Source: Gemmatimonadota bacterium (GTDB taxonomy: Bacteria > Latescibacterota > UBA2968). From it: DNA of 37,395 nucleotides. The notes beneath the pieces were generated by a model. The model searched no databases. It was not told the origin of the DNA and saw only the letters and a program-made list of their open reading frames with translations. Positions 8,713-17,123 of the stretch are shown piece by piece. The stretch is from contig JAPPAB010000117.1 in assembly GCA_026705765.1 (NCBI GenBank), positions 1-37,395 of the forward strand, given 5' to 3'. Numbering within the stretch: position 1 is the first letter of the stretch; each line of letters starts with the position of its first letter. The translations under genes were made by a program, and so were the position numbers.

Positions 8713-9043
8713 GATCAAGAAATACCTGTACGACATCCAGTACGCCATTGGGTTGCTGAAGGAGTTCACTGGTGACAAGACGTTTGCAGACTACGAGCGT
8801 AATACCATGATGCGTTCTGCTGTGGAGCGTCAGTTTGAAATCATCGGCGAAGCCATGGCGCAACTTGCAAAACTTGACTCTGCACTCGCCTCCCGCATCA
8901 GCAAGTATCAACGCATCATTTCTTTTCGCAACGTTCTCATTCATGGCTATGCCGACGTGGATAATCGGCTGGTTTGGGATGTAATTCAGACTAATTTGCC
9001 AACCCTCGCCCGCGAGATTGACGCTCTGCTGGAGAAAGAATGA
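8702..9043 (+). CDS. hepT: HepT-like HEPN ribonuclease toxin (DUF86)
   Basis: A 113-residue all-helical HEPN/DUF86 protein. The catalytic RNase motif R-x4-H-x-Y is present as RNVLIHGY near residues 76-83; the tyrosine is the residue AMPylated by MntA in studied systems. Length and helical pattern match HepT toxins. It overlaps the antitoxin gene by 11 bases. It also overlaps the following amidohydrolase gene by 4 bases (ATGA), so toxin translation is coupled to a metabolic gene. Stand-alone HEPN-MNT pairs usually end their own transcript, which makes this arrangement notable. Confidence 0.9.
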   Translation: MRLEIKKYLYDIQYAIGLLKEFTGDKTFADYERNTMMRSAVERQFEIIGEAMAQLAKLDSALASRISKYQRIISFRNVLIHGYADVDNRLVWDVIQTNLPTLAREIDALLEKE

Positions 9044-10107
9044 CCACTGATTTTACAGGCCTTGGCCGTCCCGTTATCGATTGCGACATTCACAACGCGT
9101 TTGCCTCTCTGGAAACCCTTGTCCCATATCTGGAAGACCACTGGGTCGCATATTTTCGCGAATCCCATTTTCGAGGTCCCGGCGCGAATGATTATCCGGG
9201 TGGCGCGCCCACATCTGCGCGGAAAGGGACTCGGCCCGCAAATGGTCCCCCGGGTTCCAATCTGGAACTAACACAAAAACAGGTACTCGATCCCTGGGAC
9301 GTAGAAGTGGGGATTTTGACGTGTGGCTATTGGGTACAAAGCGTGCACAACGAAGACCTCGCAGCATCGCTTGCAACAGCGGTCAACCAGTGGCAAATCG
9401 ATCATTGGCTGGAGAAAGACGCGCGTCTCCGCGCTTCACTGGTCGTACCCAGCCAGAATCCCCTGCTGGCCGCGCGAGAAATTGAACGCTTTGGCGATCA
9501 TCCCGGCTTCGTACAGATAATACTCCCGGTCCGCTCCTATTCTCTATATGGAAAAAGCGAATACAATCCAATGTACGCGGCTGCAGTAAAGCACGACCTG
9601 GCAATTGGCATTCATTTTGGCGGTGCTTCATCGCTTCCCCCCACACCCGTGGGCTGGCCTTCGACCTATATTGAAGAATGTGCTGATATGGCGCAGATTT
9701 TTCAGGCACAAGTCCTGAGCCTGATCTCAGAAGGCGCGTTTGCGCGGTTTCCCGAATTGCGGGTGGTATTAATCGAAAGTGGATTTGTCTGGATGCCCGC
9801 CTGGATGTGGCGCATGGACAAAGAATGGAAAGGCCTGCGCCGAGACACTCCCTGGGTTGTGCGACCCCCATCGGACTATGTGCGAGAACACATTCGAATG
9901 ACGCTACAACCGATGGACGCGCCCATAAATTCCGAACACCTTTTGCAAATGATCGGACAATTGGACTCGGATGAAATACTGATGTTTTCGACCGATTATC
10001 CGCACTGGCATTTTGACGGACCGGACGACGCCATTCCACCAGGGCTATCCGATTCGCTACTGGAAAAAATTTTGAGAGAAAATGCACGAGCGTTTTACAA
10101 ATTGTGA
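9040..10107 (+). CDS. Amidohydrolase (Amidohydrolase_2/ACMSD-like metal-dependent hydrolase), copy 1
   Basis: A 355-residue TIM-barrel amidohydrolase of the 2-amino-3-carboxymuconate-semialdehyde decarboxylase-like group. Metal-site motifs are D16-x-H18 (VIDCDIHN), a mid-barrel histidine (IGIHFGG) and the terminal aspartate block (STDYPHWHFD). Family members hydrolyse or decarboxylate cyclic and aromatic carboxylates, or act on lactones. GGAG lies 6 bases before the ATG, inside the end of hepT. It shares the full motif layout with the next gene, indicating tandem duplication and divergence. Together with the aldolase it probably forms a catabolic module. Confidence 0.88.
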   Translation: MTTDFTGLGRPVIDCDIHNAFASLETLVPYLEDHWVAYFRESHFRGPGANDYPGGAPTSARKGTRPANGPPGSNLELTQKQVLDPWDVEVGILTCGYWVQSVHNEDLAASLATAVNQWQIDHWLEKDARLRASLVVPSQNPLLAAREIERFGDHPGFVQIILPVRSYSLYGKSEYNPMYAAAVKHDLAIGIHFGGASSLPPTPVGWPSTYIEECADMAQIFQAQVLSLISEGAFARFPELRVVLIESGFVWMPAWMWRMDKEWKGLRRDTPWVVRPPSDYVREHIRMTLQPMDAPINSEHLLQMIGQLDSDEILMFSTDYPHWHFDGPDDAIPPGLSDSLLEKILRENARAFYKL

Positions 10108-10119
10108 GGAGATACCGCT

Positions 10120-11223
10120 ATGGCAATGACGATCTTAGAAGAGCCAGAGGTCAAAAAGAGAGAAAAGCTATCGGTAATCGATTGCGATATTCACAATGTA
10201 GATGGATACCAATCTCCCGCCACTGAGGTCTGGGTAGATTATATGCCCAGCGCGTGGAAAGATTATCATTTGAGCATCGCAGGGCGCAGGCGCTCAGGTT
10301 CCAATTGCCCGAGAGCTGTGCCCTTTGCCGCGCGAAACGATGCATTCCCCCCCGAAGGACCCCCTGGGTCGCATCTGGGCTTTATGCAGGAACAATTGCT
10401 GGATACCTGGGAAATGGACTACGGCATATTGAACCCGCTATCGCCTGCTGGGGGACAGCAAAATCTGGAATACGGAGCTGCGATTGCACAGGCGGTTAAT
10501 GAATGGCAAATAGCCGAATGGCTGGAAAAAGATGAGCGGTTGCGCGCATCTCTGACTGTCGCGTATGAAGACGCCGATCTCGCCGTTGCTGAAATTGAAC
10601 GCCTGGGCGATCATCCGGGATTTGTACAACTGATGTTCATGGCGCGAACAATGGAGCCACTGGGCAGACGTAAATACTGGAAAATTTACGAAGCAGCCGT
10701 TGAATACGACCTCCCCATAGGCATTCACTTTGGCGGCACGGGTATTGGTCCAATTACGGGCGCGGGCAAAGCGGCGCATTATATTCAGGATCACGGCGGG
10801 ATGCCCATGGCATTTCAAGTACAGGTAACGAGCTATGTGTACGAAGGCGTTTTTGAGCGATTTCCCGACTTAAAGATCGTTCTGATCGAAGGGGGTTTTG
10901 GGTGGGTAGCACCTTTAATGTGGCGAATGGACAACTGGTACCGAAAACTCAAGATGGAGGTTCCCTATTTGAAGTGCCTACCCTCGGAATATATCCGGGA
11001 CCATTTCTATCTGACCACACAGCCCGTAGAAGAACCTTCAGACCCGGCGTATTTCGAGCAGATGCTGGCGCATATGGACATGGACGACAAACTGATGTTT
11101 GCAACCGATTATCCGCACTGGGATTTTGATTCGCCCGACCAGGCACTGAGCAATGTATCGGATCGACAAGTTAAAAAACAAATTATGGCAGAAAATGCCA
11201 GGGAACTTTACAACCTGGACTGA
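10120..11223 (+). CDS. Amidohydrolase (Amidohydrolase_2/ACMSD-like), copy 2
   Basis: A 367-residue paralogue of the preceding gene with an extra N-terminal stretch of about 8 residues. The same motifs appear in the same order: DCDIHN (D23, H25), PEGPPGSHL, AVNEWQIAEWLEKDERLRAS, GDHPGFVQ, IGIHFGG and ATDYPHWDFD. GAGGAG lies 8 bases before the ATG, and the gap from copy 1 is 12 bp. The two could form a heteromer or catalyse successive steps; sequence alone does not decide. The metal ligands look intact in both, so neither is obviously inactive. Confidence 0.88.
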   Translation: MAMTILEEPEVKKREKLSVIDCDIHNVDGYQSPATEVWVDYMPSAWKDYHLSIAGRRRSGSNCPRAVPFAARNDAFPPEGPPGSHLGFMQEQLLDTWEMDYGILNPLSPAGGQQNLEYGAAIAQAVNEWQIAEWLEKDERLRASLTVAYEDADLAVAEIERLGDHPGFVQLMFMARTMEPLGRRKYWKIYEAAVEYDLPIGIHFGGTGIGPITGAGKAAHYIQDHGGMPMAFQVQVTSYVYEGVFERFPDLKIVLIEGGFGWVAPLMWRMDNWYRKLKMEVPYLKCLPSEYIRDHFYLTTQPVEEPSDPAYFEQMLAHMDMDDKLMFATDYPHWDFDSPDQALSNVSDRQVKKQIMAENARELYNLD

Positions 11224-11237
11224 ACAAGAGGTGTATC

Positions 11238-11960
11238 ATGTCGCAAAAAACGCTAAAACAACGGATTCGGAATGGCGAAATTGTAAATTCTATTGGTGTG
11301 CCAATGGATATTGAAAAAGGAGAACTGACAGATATTCTGTCAAAACACGAATGTGACTATCTAAATGTAGATGCACAACACGGACCTTTTAACGAAGCCC
11401 ACCTGGTGGCTTTCTGCATCATGGCCCGGGATTTTAATTTACCCGTTCAGATTCGGATTAAGCACACTCGTCACGCCTATCTGATCGGCAATTATCTCGA
11501 TCTGGGACCTTCGGGGATTATGGTACCTGAAGTCGAAAGCGAAGCAATTGTAGATGAAGCCGTAAACGCCTTTTATTATCCCCAGATGGGCAAACGCAGT
11601 TGGGGTGGCGTACATAGAGTGGGACTGGACGAGCGACCAGATCGGTTGGAATACGCTCCCTGGTGGAATGCCTATGGATGGCTGGCAATTCAGATTGAAT
11701 CTGTCGAAGCCGTAATCAACGCCGCACAGTTGGCTAAGCCAGGAGTGGATGTATTAAACTTTGGGCCAAACGATCTGTTGTTCAGCATTGAGGCACACCC
11801 CCAATTTCCATATCGAACGGTGGAAGACTGCGTAAAACACGTGCTCGACCAGGTAAAAGACACACAGGTAAAAGTAGGCATGAGCGCAGAGACACCTGAG
11901 GAGCGAGATCGGTATGTGAATTGGGGGGTAACAGTATTCCCAAAGCGGATTGGTATTTAG
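11238..11960 (+). CDS. HpcH/HpaI-family class II aldolase
   Basis: A 240-residue TIM-barrel protein of the HpcH/HpaI aldolase/citrate-lyase family, which retro-aldol cleaves 2-keto-4-hydroxy acids to pyruvate or glyoxylate-type products using a divalent metal. The catalytic histidine is in VDAQHGPFN (H48). The metal ligands are E in AIQIESVEA and D in FGPNDL, and the substrate-binding arginine is in PVQIRIKH. The length is close to the usual 250. It lies 14 bp after amidohydrolase copy 2 with AAGAGG upstream of the ATG, and a terminator follows. It is the likely last chemical step of this module. Confidence 0.88.
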   Translation: MSQKTLKQRIRNGEIVNSIGVPMDIEKGELTDILSKHECDYLNVDAQHGPFNEAHLVAFCIMARDFNLPVQIRIKHTRHAYLIGNYLDLGPSGIMVPEVESEAIVDEAVNAFYYPQMGKRSWGGVHRVGLDERPDRLEYAPWWNAYGWLAIQIESVEAVINAAQLAKPGVDVLNFGPNDLLFSIEAHPQFPYRTVEDCVKHVLDQVKDTQVKVGMSAETPEERDRYVNWGVTVFPKRIGI

Positions 11961-11976
11961 TCCAGTAATTAAAAAG

Positions 11977-12013
11977 AAAGCGGCCAATGTCTCTCGACAC
12001 AGGCCGCTTTTTT
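11977..12013. terminator. Bidirectional intrinsic terminator
   Basis: The arms AAAGCGGCC (11977-11985) and GGCCGCTTT (12002-12010) pair. Between them lies an inner TGTC/GACA stem with a four-base loop. T residues follow on both strands (six on plus, TTTCTTTTT on minus). It sits between convergent gene ends at 11960 and 12027. Read on the minus strand the loop is GAGA, a GNRA tetraloop. The 12-base core recurs in the terminator at 31376-31411. Confidence 0.9.
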
Positions 12014-12026
12014 AGTAATACCCGTA

Positions 12027-13061
12027 CTATGCGTACTTCGCCTTGATCGTCTGCCCCATCGCTGCGCTTTTACAGGCGAGGTCCAGGATGTGAATGGGGC
12101 GGCGGGACCATTCGGGCGTGATGATCAAGTCTTCACCCGTCGAGAGATGTGCGGCAATATTATCGTAGTATTTATCGTATTGATGCCCGGGATTTTTGCC
12201 AGAGGAAACGACCTTTTCCCCATCTTTTATCTGCAAAATTTCGTACGTCCCACCATCAAAAATATAGGTACCGGTCGTACCGGTAATCTCGAGCCAGCCC
12301 TTGCGGGGTGCAGATGCGATACTCGACATCGTGAGATTGATCCAGGTCCCGTTTTTGAAACGCACGATAGCCGTGGCCTCGTCTTCATTGGTATCGGCCT
12401 GCCAGCGGGTCTCATCAGCCCAGAAACCGGTGTGTGCAAATCCAGTGACCTCCACAATATCCGATTGCAGAATCTGAAGTGAATATTCGAGAAGGTGAAC
12501 ACCCCAATCGTAGAGAATACCTCCAGAAATACTCTTACTACTGCGCCACCAATCGCCCGGTCGATTATATCCTCCCATATGGGCTTCAATGCGATAGACC
12601 TTGCCAATAACCTTGTACTGGTGAATTTGTTCAAGAGCATTCAGAATACACCCATCCCAGTGGCGGTTGTGATAGGTAGAAAGAAGAAGGTCTTGCTTTG
12701 CGGCTTCGCGGATCATCGCATCGCATTCCTCAGTCGTGATCGCCAGCGGTTTTTCGCTGATGACATGGCGCCCTGCGCGCAGGCATTGCAATGCCAGTTC
12801 GGCATGCGTATTGTGTGGCGTAATGATCACGACGAGATTGACATCGGATTCATCCAGCATTGCAGACACAGAGGTATAGGTCTCAATACCGGGAAATTCT
12901 TCTCGCGCGACCTTCAAGCGCGTTTCGTCGAGTTCTGCAACCGCAACAGGCGTCATACCCGCCTTTTTCATAAACGTGAGATGTTGGCGACCCATGTTAA
13001 ATGCGCCGCCGTAGCCGATAACCCCCACTTTGATGTCTTCAGGCGTTTTGAAAGAGGACAT
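12027..13061 (-). CDS. Gfo/Idh/MocA-family oxidoreductase (canonical EKP)
   Basis: A 344-residue NAD(P)-dependent sugar dehydrogenase-type protein. The Rossmann motif is GVIGYGGAFNMGRQH. The canonical EKP motif is present in GRHVISEKPLAITTEE, and a likely catalytic histidine region follows (YHNRHWD, then YDWGVHLLEY). An AAGGAAAG ribosome site lies about 10 bases before ATG 13061. It is the second gene after a sugar-binding lipoprotein, with a 29-bp gap, so the product probably processes the imported ligand. It ends at the bidirectional terminator. Confidence 0.9.
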   Translation of the reverse strand: MSSFKTPEDIKVGVIGYGGAFNMGRQHLTFMKKAGMTPVAVAELDETRLKVAREEFPGIETYTSVSAMLDESDVNLVVIITPHNTHAELALQCLRAGRHVISEKPLAITTEECDAMIREAAKQDLLLSTYHNRHWDGCILNALEQIHQYKVIGKVYRIEAHMGGYNRPGDWWRSSKSISGGILYDWGVHLLEYSLQILQSDIVEVTGFAHTGFWADETRWQADTNEDEATAIVRFKNGTWINLTMSSIASAPRKGWLEITGTTGTYIFDGGTYEILQIKDGEKVVSSGKNPGHQYDKYYDNIAAHLSTGEDLIITPEWSRRPIHILDLACKSAAMGQTIKAKYA

Positions 13062-13090
13062 AGAGTTGTACTTTCCTTTTTGAGTTATGA

Positions 13091-14401
13091 TTACTTCAAC
13101 AAACCGGCATCTTTGAAAATCTGCTCGTGTTCGGCAGCGATTTTATCGAGGGCTTCCTGCGCGGGTGTAACCCCGTCAATCGCCTCGCCCAAATAGCGCT
13201 GCGAAACCGCGAGCAACTCGTTGTAAACAGGCGCATTCCAAAAGTCCTGGAGATAATCGAGAGATTCTGCAAAAGCGCGGTTATACGGAGATGCGTTTCG
13301 AAATTCATCGCTATTGAGAATATCCGTATTGGCGGTAAATCCAGCGTCTTTGGTAATCCATTCTTTTTGGATATCCGTTTGCAAGAACCACGCGATGAAT
13401 TGCTTGGCCAGTTCTTGTTGCTCTGTGGATGTCTTGGTCGAAATACTAAACCCCTGCCCACCCAGACTCACCACGCGCTTATCGCCAGCTTTGGGCACCA
13501 TGAAAAAACCCGCCTTGTCCCCCATCTGTTTCACAATACCGGGATAAAAGGCGAAATAATTCATGCTCATAGCCGTCGAACCATTGATAAAGGCTTCATA
13601 GGTTTTCCCGTAGTCGAAATTGGTCGCGCCATTGGGACCGTATTGTAACAACGCCTTCAGATACGCAAGGGCTTCTGCCACTTCCGGTTTATTGACATAC
13701 CCATCCACCGCAAATTCTCCAAACTCGCCCCACGAGCCTCCAAAACCCCACATAAACATCTGAAAGCCCATCGTCATCGAATCATACCCTCGGCCAGTGA
13801 GCAAAGCACAGCCGTATTGTTTTTGATCTGGACGATGGAAAAATTCAGCCAGATCGCGGAATTCATCCCAATTGTCGGGAATCGTCAGATCCCGCCCATA
13901 TTTTTCTTTGAATGACGCTTGCTCGGCAGGGTCTTCAAACCAGTCTTTGCGATAGACAAATCCGACGGCATCGGTCTCGCATGGCGCAGCGTAGAATTTG
14001 CCACCACCGGGCGGATATTCACACAAATAACGCGCGGCGCGGGGATGAATTTTGTCTATATCAATTGCCGTGGGCAACCAGTCGGTCAGATCGACGTAAA
14101 GACCGCGCGTCGCGCCTCGTCCAATCCACTGGCTATCGCCAATTACAATATCAAAATCCGTTTTATTATTTCCAAAATTGAGGAAGACCTGATCCTGATA
14201 AGACGGCCAGGGAATCTGGTGAACTTTAACGGCAATACCCGTTTCCTGTTCGAATTTATTGCCCAATTCCTGAAGCCCATCCGCAGGATCCCACTGCGCC
14301 CACCATATCGTGATAGCGCGCTTTGCAGGTGTCGGCGACTCAGCGGGCTTACAGCCCACAACGAGAAATATCAGGCCAAATAGAATACATATATGCTTCA
14401 T
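13091..14401 (-). CDS. Extracellular solute-binding lipoprotein (ABC sugar transporter, family 1)
   Basis: A 436-residue lipoprotein. The signal peptide MKHICILFGLIFLVVGC ends in a lipobox with C17 as the lipidated cysteine. The mature part has the type-2 periplasmic binding fold of family 1 sugar-binding proteins: ITIWWAQWDP at the start, FDIVIGDSQW, and the late block GGQGFSISTKT. ATG 14401 is chosen from the lipobox and from CGGAGA upstream; a longer frame to 14518 adds unsupported sequence. No permease or ATPase genes are present in the window, so the transporter partners must be elsewhere or shared. Confidence 0.9.
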   Translation of the reverse strand: MKHICILFGLIFLVVGCKPAESPTPAKRAITIWWAQWDPADGLQELGNKFEQETGIAVKVHQIPWPSYQDQVFLNFGNNKTDFDIVIGDSQWIGRGATRGLYVDLTDWLPTAIDIDKIHPRAARYLCEYPPGGGKFYAAPCETDAVGFVYRKDWFEDPAEQASFKEKYGRDLTIPDNWDEFRDLAEFFHRPDQKQYGCALLTGRGYDSMTMGFQMFMWGFGGSWGEFGEFAVDGYVNKPEVAEALAYLKALLQYGPNGATNFDYGKTYEAFINGSTAMSMNYFAFYPGIVKQMGDKAGFFMVPKAGDKRVVSLGGQGFSISTKTSTEQQELAKQFIAWFLQTDIQKEWITKDAGFTANTDILNSDEFRNASPYNRAFAESLDYLQDFWNAPVYNELLAVSQRYLGEAIDGVTPAQEALDKIAAEHEQIFKDAGLLK

Positions 14402-14467
14402 AGCGCAATCTCCGGAGATACTGTGTTGTATGTGATGGCGGTTTGCGAACAGCGAGAACAAGACGAT

Positions 14468-14496
14468 GTGATAGCCAAAAAAATGTACCTTGTCAA
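14468..14496 (-). promoter_or_regulatory. Sigma-70-type promoter for the sugar-binding protein operon
   Basis: Reading the minus strand, a perfect TTGACA (14496-14491) and TATCAC (14473-14468) are spaced by exactly 17 bases. They end 66 bases before ATG 14401. This predicts a 5' leader of about 60 bases. Confidence 0.55.
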
Positions 14497-14634
14497 GCAT
14501 TATATAAACGCGGGGCAAGGGCGTGAGAAAGGCTTGCTTTTTTTGATAGGCGATTTATTTTCATATCAAGTACGCGTCTAATTCATCACCCACCTCGGCT
14601 GGTTAAATCTTCAACAATTGATGAGACTCTATCT

Positions 14635-16290
14635 ATGATCGACGCCTTACTACCCCTTGGTCTGCTTATCGTCGTAGGCAAACTCTTTGAGGGCATATTT
14701 AAACGTTTTGGCTTAAATTCAATCGTCGCCTATACCATAACCGGAACCCTGCTCGGCCCCATCACAAATATAATTGAACTAACGAGCGAACTGCAAACCT
14801 TCTTAGGCATCGGTATCTTTGTCTTCTTCTTTCTCGTCGGCCTTGACGAGATTGATATACCGAGTTTTGTAGCGACCCTTCGAGGGCGGTTTTTTGTCGC
14901 AGCGATTGTGTCTGTGCTCATCTCACTGCTCGTCTCCATCGTCTTCACATCCAACCTCTTCGAAATCGGGGAATTCTCCCTCAATCTCGGTTTCACAGAG
15001 GGGCTAGCTCTGGCCGGTATCCTGTCGCTGACCAGTCTGGGACTTGTGGCAAAGGTACTCGCCGATAAAGAACATTTCAAAGAACCCATAGGCCTCGAGA
15101 TATTCACCACAGTGATCATCGCCGAGTTGCTCGCTCTGCTCGTAGTCGGGTTCTCCATCGGCGAACACGAACATGAACTGAGTGTTGCCAGCGTACTCTT
15201 TCTGCTGGTACAAATGACGATTTTCGCAATAGTAGCGTGGTTTTTATCAACGCGGCTCTTGCCTCCTGTAATTATCTTCTTGCAACGTTTTTTAAACGTG
15301 CCCGAACTGTCGTTTGGGTTGATAATCGGTGGGCTTTTCCTGATGGTAGTGGGAGCCGAAAAAATTCATTTGCACGGCTCCATTGGCGCACTGCTTTTCG
15401 GGGCTGCCCTCTCAGGGCTGCCCCGTCAGGTACATCAAGACGTCCTGCCCGGCCTGCGAAGCGCGGCAGAGGGCTTATTTGTCCCGCTCTTCTTCGCCTC
15501 GGCTGGGCTGCATCTGGACCTGTCTTTTACAACCCTGCCAATCGCGACCATCGTCGCATTGGTCGTATTCCCATCATTGGGCAAATTCGCCGGCGCGTTC
15601 ATCGGTACCTATATAGCTCGTCTGGACAACCCTCTCGCCCAGTCCACGGGGCTGATGGCAAAGGGCGTGGCGGAAATTGCCCTCCTCCTCATCCTCTTTG
15701 AGAGCGGCGTGATTGGACAAGATATCTTCTCACTATTCGTGCTGATGATGTTCGGCTACATTATACTTATGCCATCAGCAATTGACTTCGCTATCACCAA
15801 AGCGAAAAAAACCCATCGACCTAAGCTACCCGACTCCGTACCGCTTTCTTTTGCCCGCCATACGATGCAGAACATTACCACCAATCACGTCATAGACAGC
15901 ACGCGCACATATCCCAATTCTGCGCTCTCGGCCAAAAACTTTATCGATTCCTGGCTCGTACCAAATCAACAGGATTACCTCGTGGTCGATGAAGATAATG
16001 TTAAAGGCGCCATCTCGCTTCCCCGCCTGCAGGCAATGTCCTCGCGTTTGCGGGCAAACCTGAGCCTGAACACTGTGTTGCGTACAAATTTACCACAGGC
16101 CCATCTCGATGAGCCAATTGAAGATGTGCTGAAACGCATGACGAAGCATTCATTGTCCGTGATACCAGTCACAGATAGGGATTCAGGTAAATTTCTCGGC
16201 TCAATCACGAGTGAAAATATCCTGCAACTGGCTGTCTTGATGGACGAAATTGCCGAAGAATTGGAAAAGAGAGGCGAAGACAAACCTTAG
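14635..16290 (+). CDS. CPA2-family cation:proton antiporter with C-terminal CBS domains
   Basis: A 551-residue membrane protein. Residues 1 to about 390 hold around 12 hydrophobic segments of the Kef/NapA-like CPA2 antiporter fold, beginning MIDALLPLGLLIVVGK. Conserved-looking polar positions occur in VGLDEID and GLALAGILSLTSLGLV, and FASAGLHLDL resembles the second half of the fold. The cytoplasmic tail (about 420-551) looks like a CBS pair, with the second unit clearest (LSVIPVTDRDSGKFLGSITS). CBS modules typically sense adenine nucleotides. Kef relatives more often carry a TrkA-N domain. It probably exchanges Na or K for protons at the inner membrane. It precedes the catabolic run by 33 bp and may or may not be co-transcribed. 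Confidence 0.88.
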   Translation: MIDALLPLGLLIVVGKLFEGIFKRFGLNSIVAYTITGTLLGPITNIIELTSELQTFLGIGIFVFFFLVGLDEIDIPSFVATLRGRFFVAAIVSVLISLLVSIVFTSNLFEIGEFSLNLGFTEGLALAGILSLTSLGLVAKVLADKEHFKEPIGLEIFTTVIIAELLALLVVGFSIGEHEHELSVASVLFLLVQMTIFAIVAWFLSTRLLPPVIIFLQRFLNVPELSFGLIIGGLFLMVVGAEKIHLHGSIGALLFGAALSGLPRQVHQDVLPGLRSAAEGLFVPLFFASAGLHLDLSFTTLPIATIVALVVFPSLGKFAGAFIGTYIARLDNPLAQSTGLMAKGVAEIALLLILFESGVIGQDIFSLFVLMMFGYIILMPSAIDFAITKAKKTHRPKLPDSVPLSFARHTMQNITTNHVIDSTRTYPNSALSAKNFIDSWLVPNQQDYLVVDEDNVKGAISLPRLQAMSSRLRANLSLNTVLRTNLPQAHLDEPIEDVLKRMTKHSLSVIPVTDRDSGKFLGSITSENILQLAVLMDEIAEELEKRGEDKP

Positions 16291-16323
16291 ATACACAAAC
16301 CCAACTCTCGATGGAGACTGGCG

Positions 16324-17115
16324 ATGAAAATAGGCGTAACGCAAATTATCCTGGGCAAACTGACGCTGGATGAAACACTGCAATTGTGCCGCGATGCGGG
16401 TTACGAAGCACTCGAACTGGTATTTTCACCAGAAGGTGATCCAAATGTGGATATGAGTGACCACGAGGTGCGCGGTGTCAAAAAACGGTGTGATGACGCG
16501 GGCATTGAAATCAGCAGTGCGATTGCCAGATATGATAATCGGGGCAATTTTCTCAGCCGAAACCCGGCAGAACGCGAAGCTGGCATGAAGAGCTTGCGCC
16601 GCGCTATTGACGTGGCGCATCTCATCGAGACCGACGCGGTCTTACTCCATCCGGGCCAACTCCCGGTTGACGGGACCTATGAAGATGCATGGGATGATTT
16701 CCTGATCTCGATGAAAGAAATCGCCCCTTATGCCGAAGAAAAAGGCGTTGCAGTTGGCATAGAGAATGTGTGGAATAAGTTCTTACTCAACCCAAAAGAA
16801 GCGCGCGAGTTTGTCGATGCCGTGGGCAACGATTGGGTCGGAATTTACCTCGATACAGCCAACATGATGTTTTACGGCTATCCAGAGCACTGGATTCGCG
16901 GGCTTCAGCACCGCATTAAACGGGTACATTTTAAGGACTTTGTTCGTCAGCAACGCAATTTCGTACCGCTGATGGATGGGGATACGGATTGGGCAGAAGT
17001 CATGAAAGGATTGCGGGATATTGGCTATGACCAATATGTCATCCACGAAGTAGGTGGCGATCGAGACGTGCAAATTGAGATGGCAAAACGCATGAAACAA
17101 ATTGTGGCAATGTGA
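16324..17115 (+). CDS. Sugar phosphate isomerase/epimerase-like TIM barrel, complete metal site
   Basis: A 263-residue xylose-isomerase-like TIM barrel (AP endonuclease 2 superfamily). The four expected metal ligands are visible: E in VGIENVW, D in YLDTANM, H in RVHFKDF and E in VIHEVGG. Relatives include hydroxypyruvate isomerase, IolE/IolI and tagatose epimerases, so ketose epimerisation or dehydration is likely. GGAG lies 7 bases before the ATG. It starts the run of closely spaced plus-strand genes and lies 8 bp before the MDR dehydrogenase. Confidence 0.88.
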   Translation: MKIGVTQIILGKLTLDETLQLCRDAGYEALELVFSPEGDPNVDMSDHEVRGVKKRCDDAGIEISSAIARYDNRGNFLSRNPAEREAGMKSLRRAIDVAHLIETDAVLLHPGQLPVDGTYEDAWDDFLISMKEIAPYAEEKGVAVGIENVWNKFLLNPKEAREFVDAVGNDWVGIYLDTANMMFYGYPEHWIRGLQHRIKRVHFKDFVRQQRNFVPLMDGDTDWAEVMKGLRDIGYDQYVIHEVGGDRDVQIEMAKRMKQIVAM

Positions 17116-17123
17116 GGACACTA

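Noticed and set aside
9383-10087. Minus-strand open frame of 234 codons
   Set aside because: Antisense shadow of amidohydrolase copy 1; composition shows no recognisable fold.
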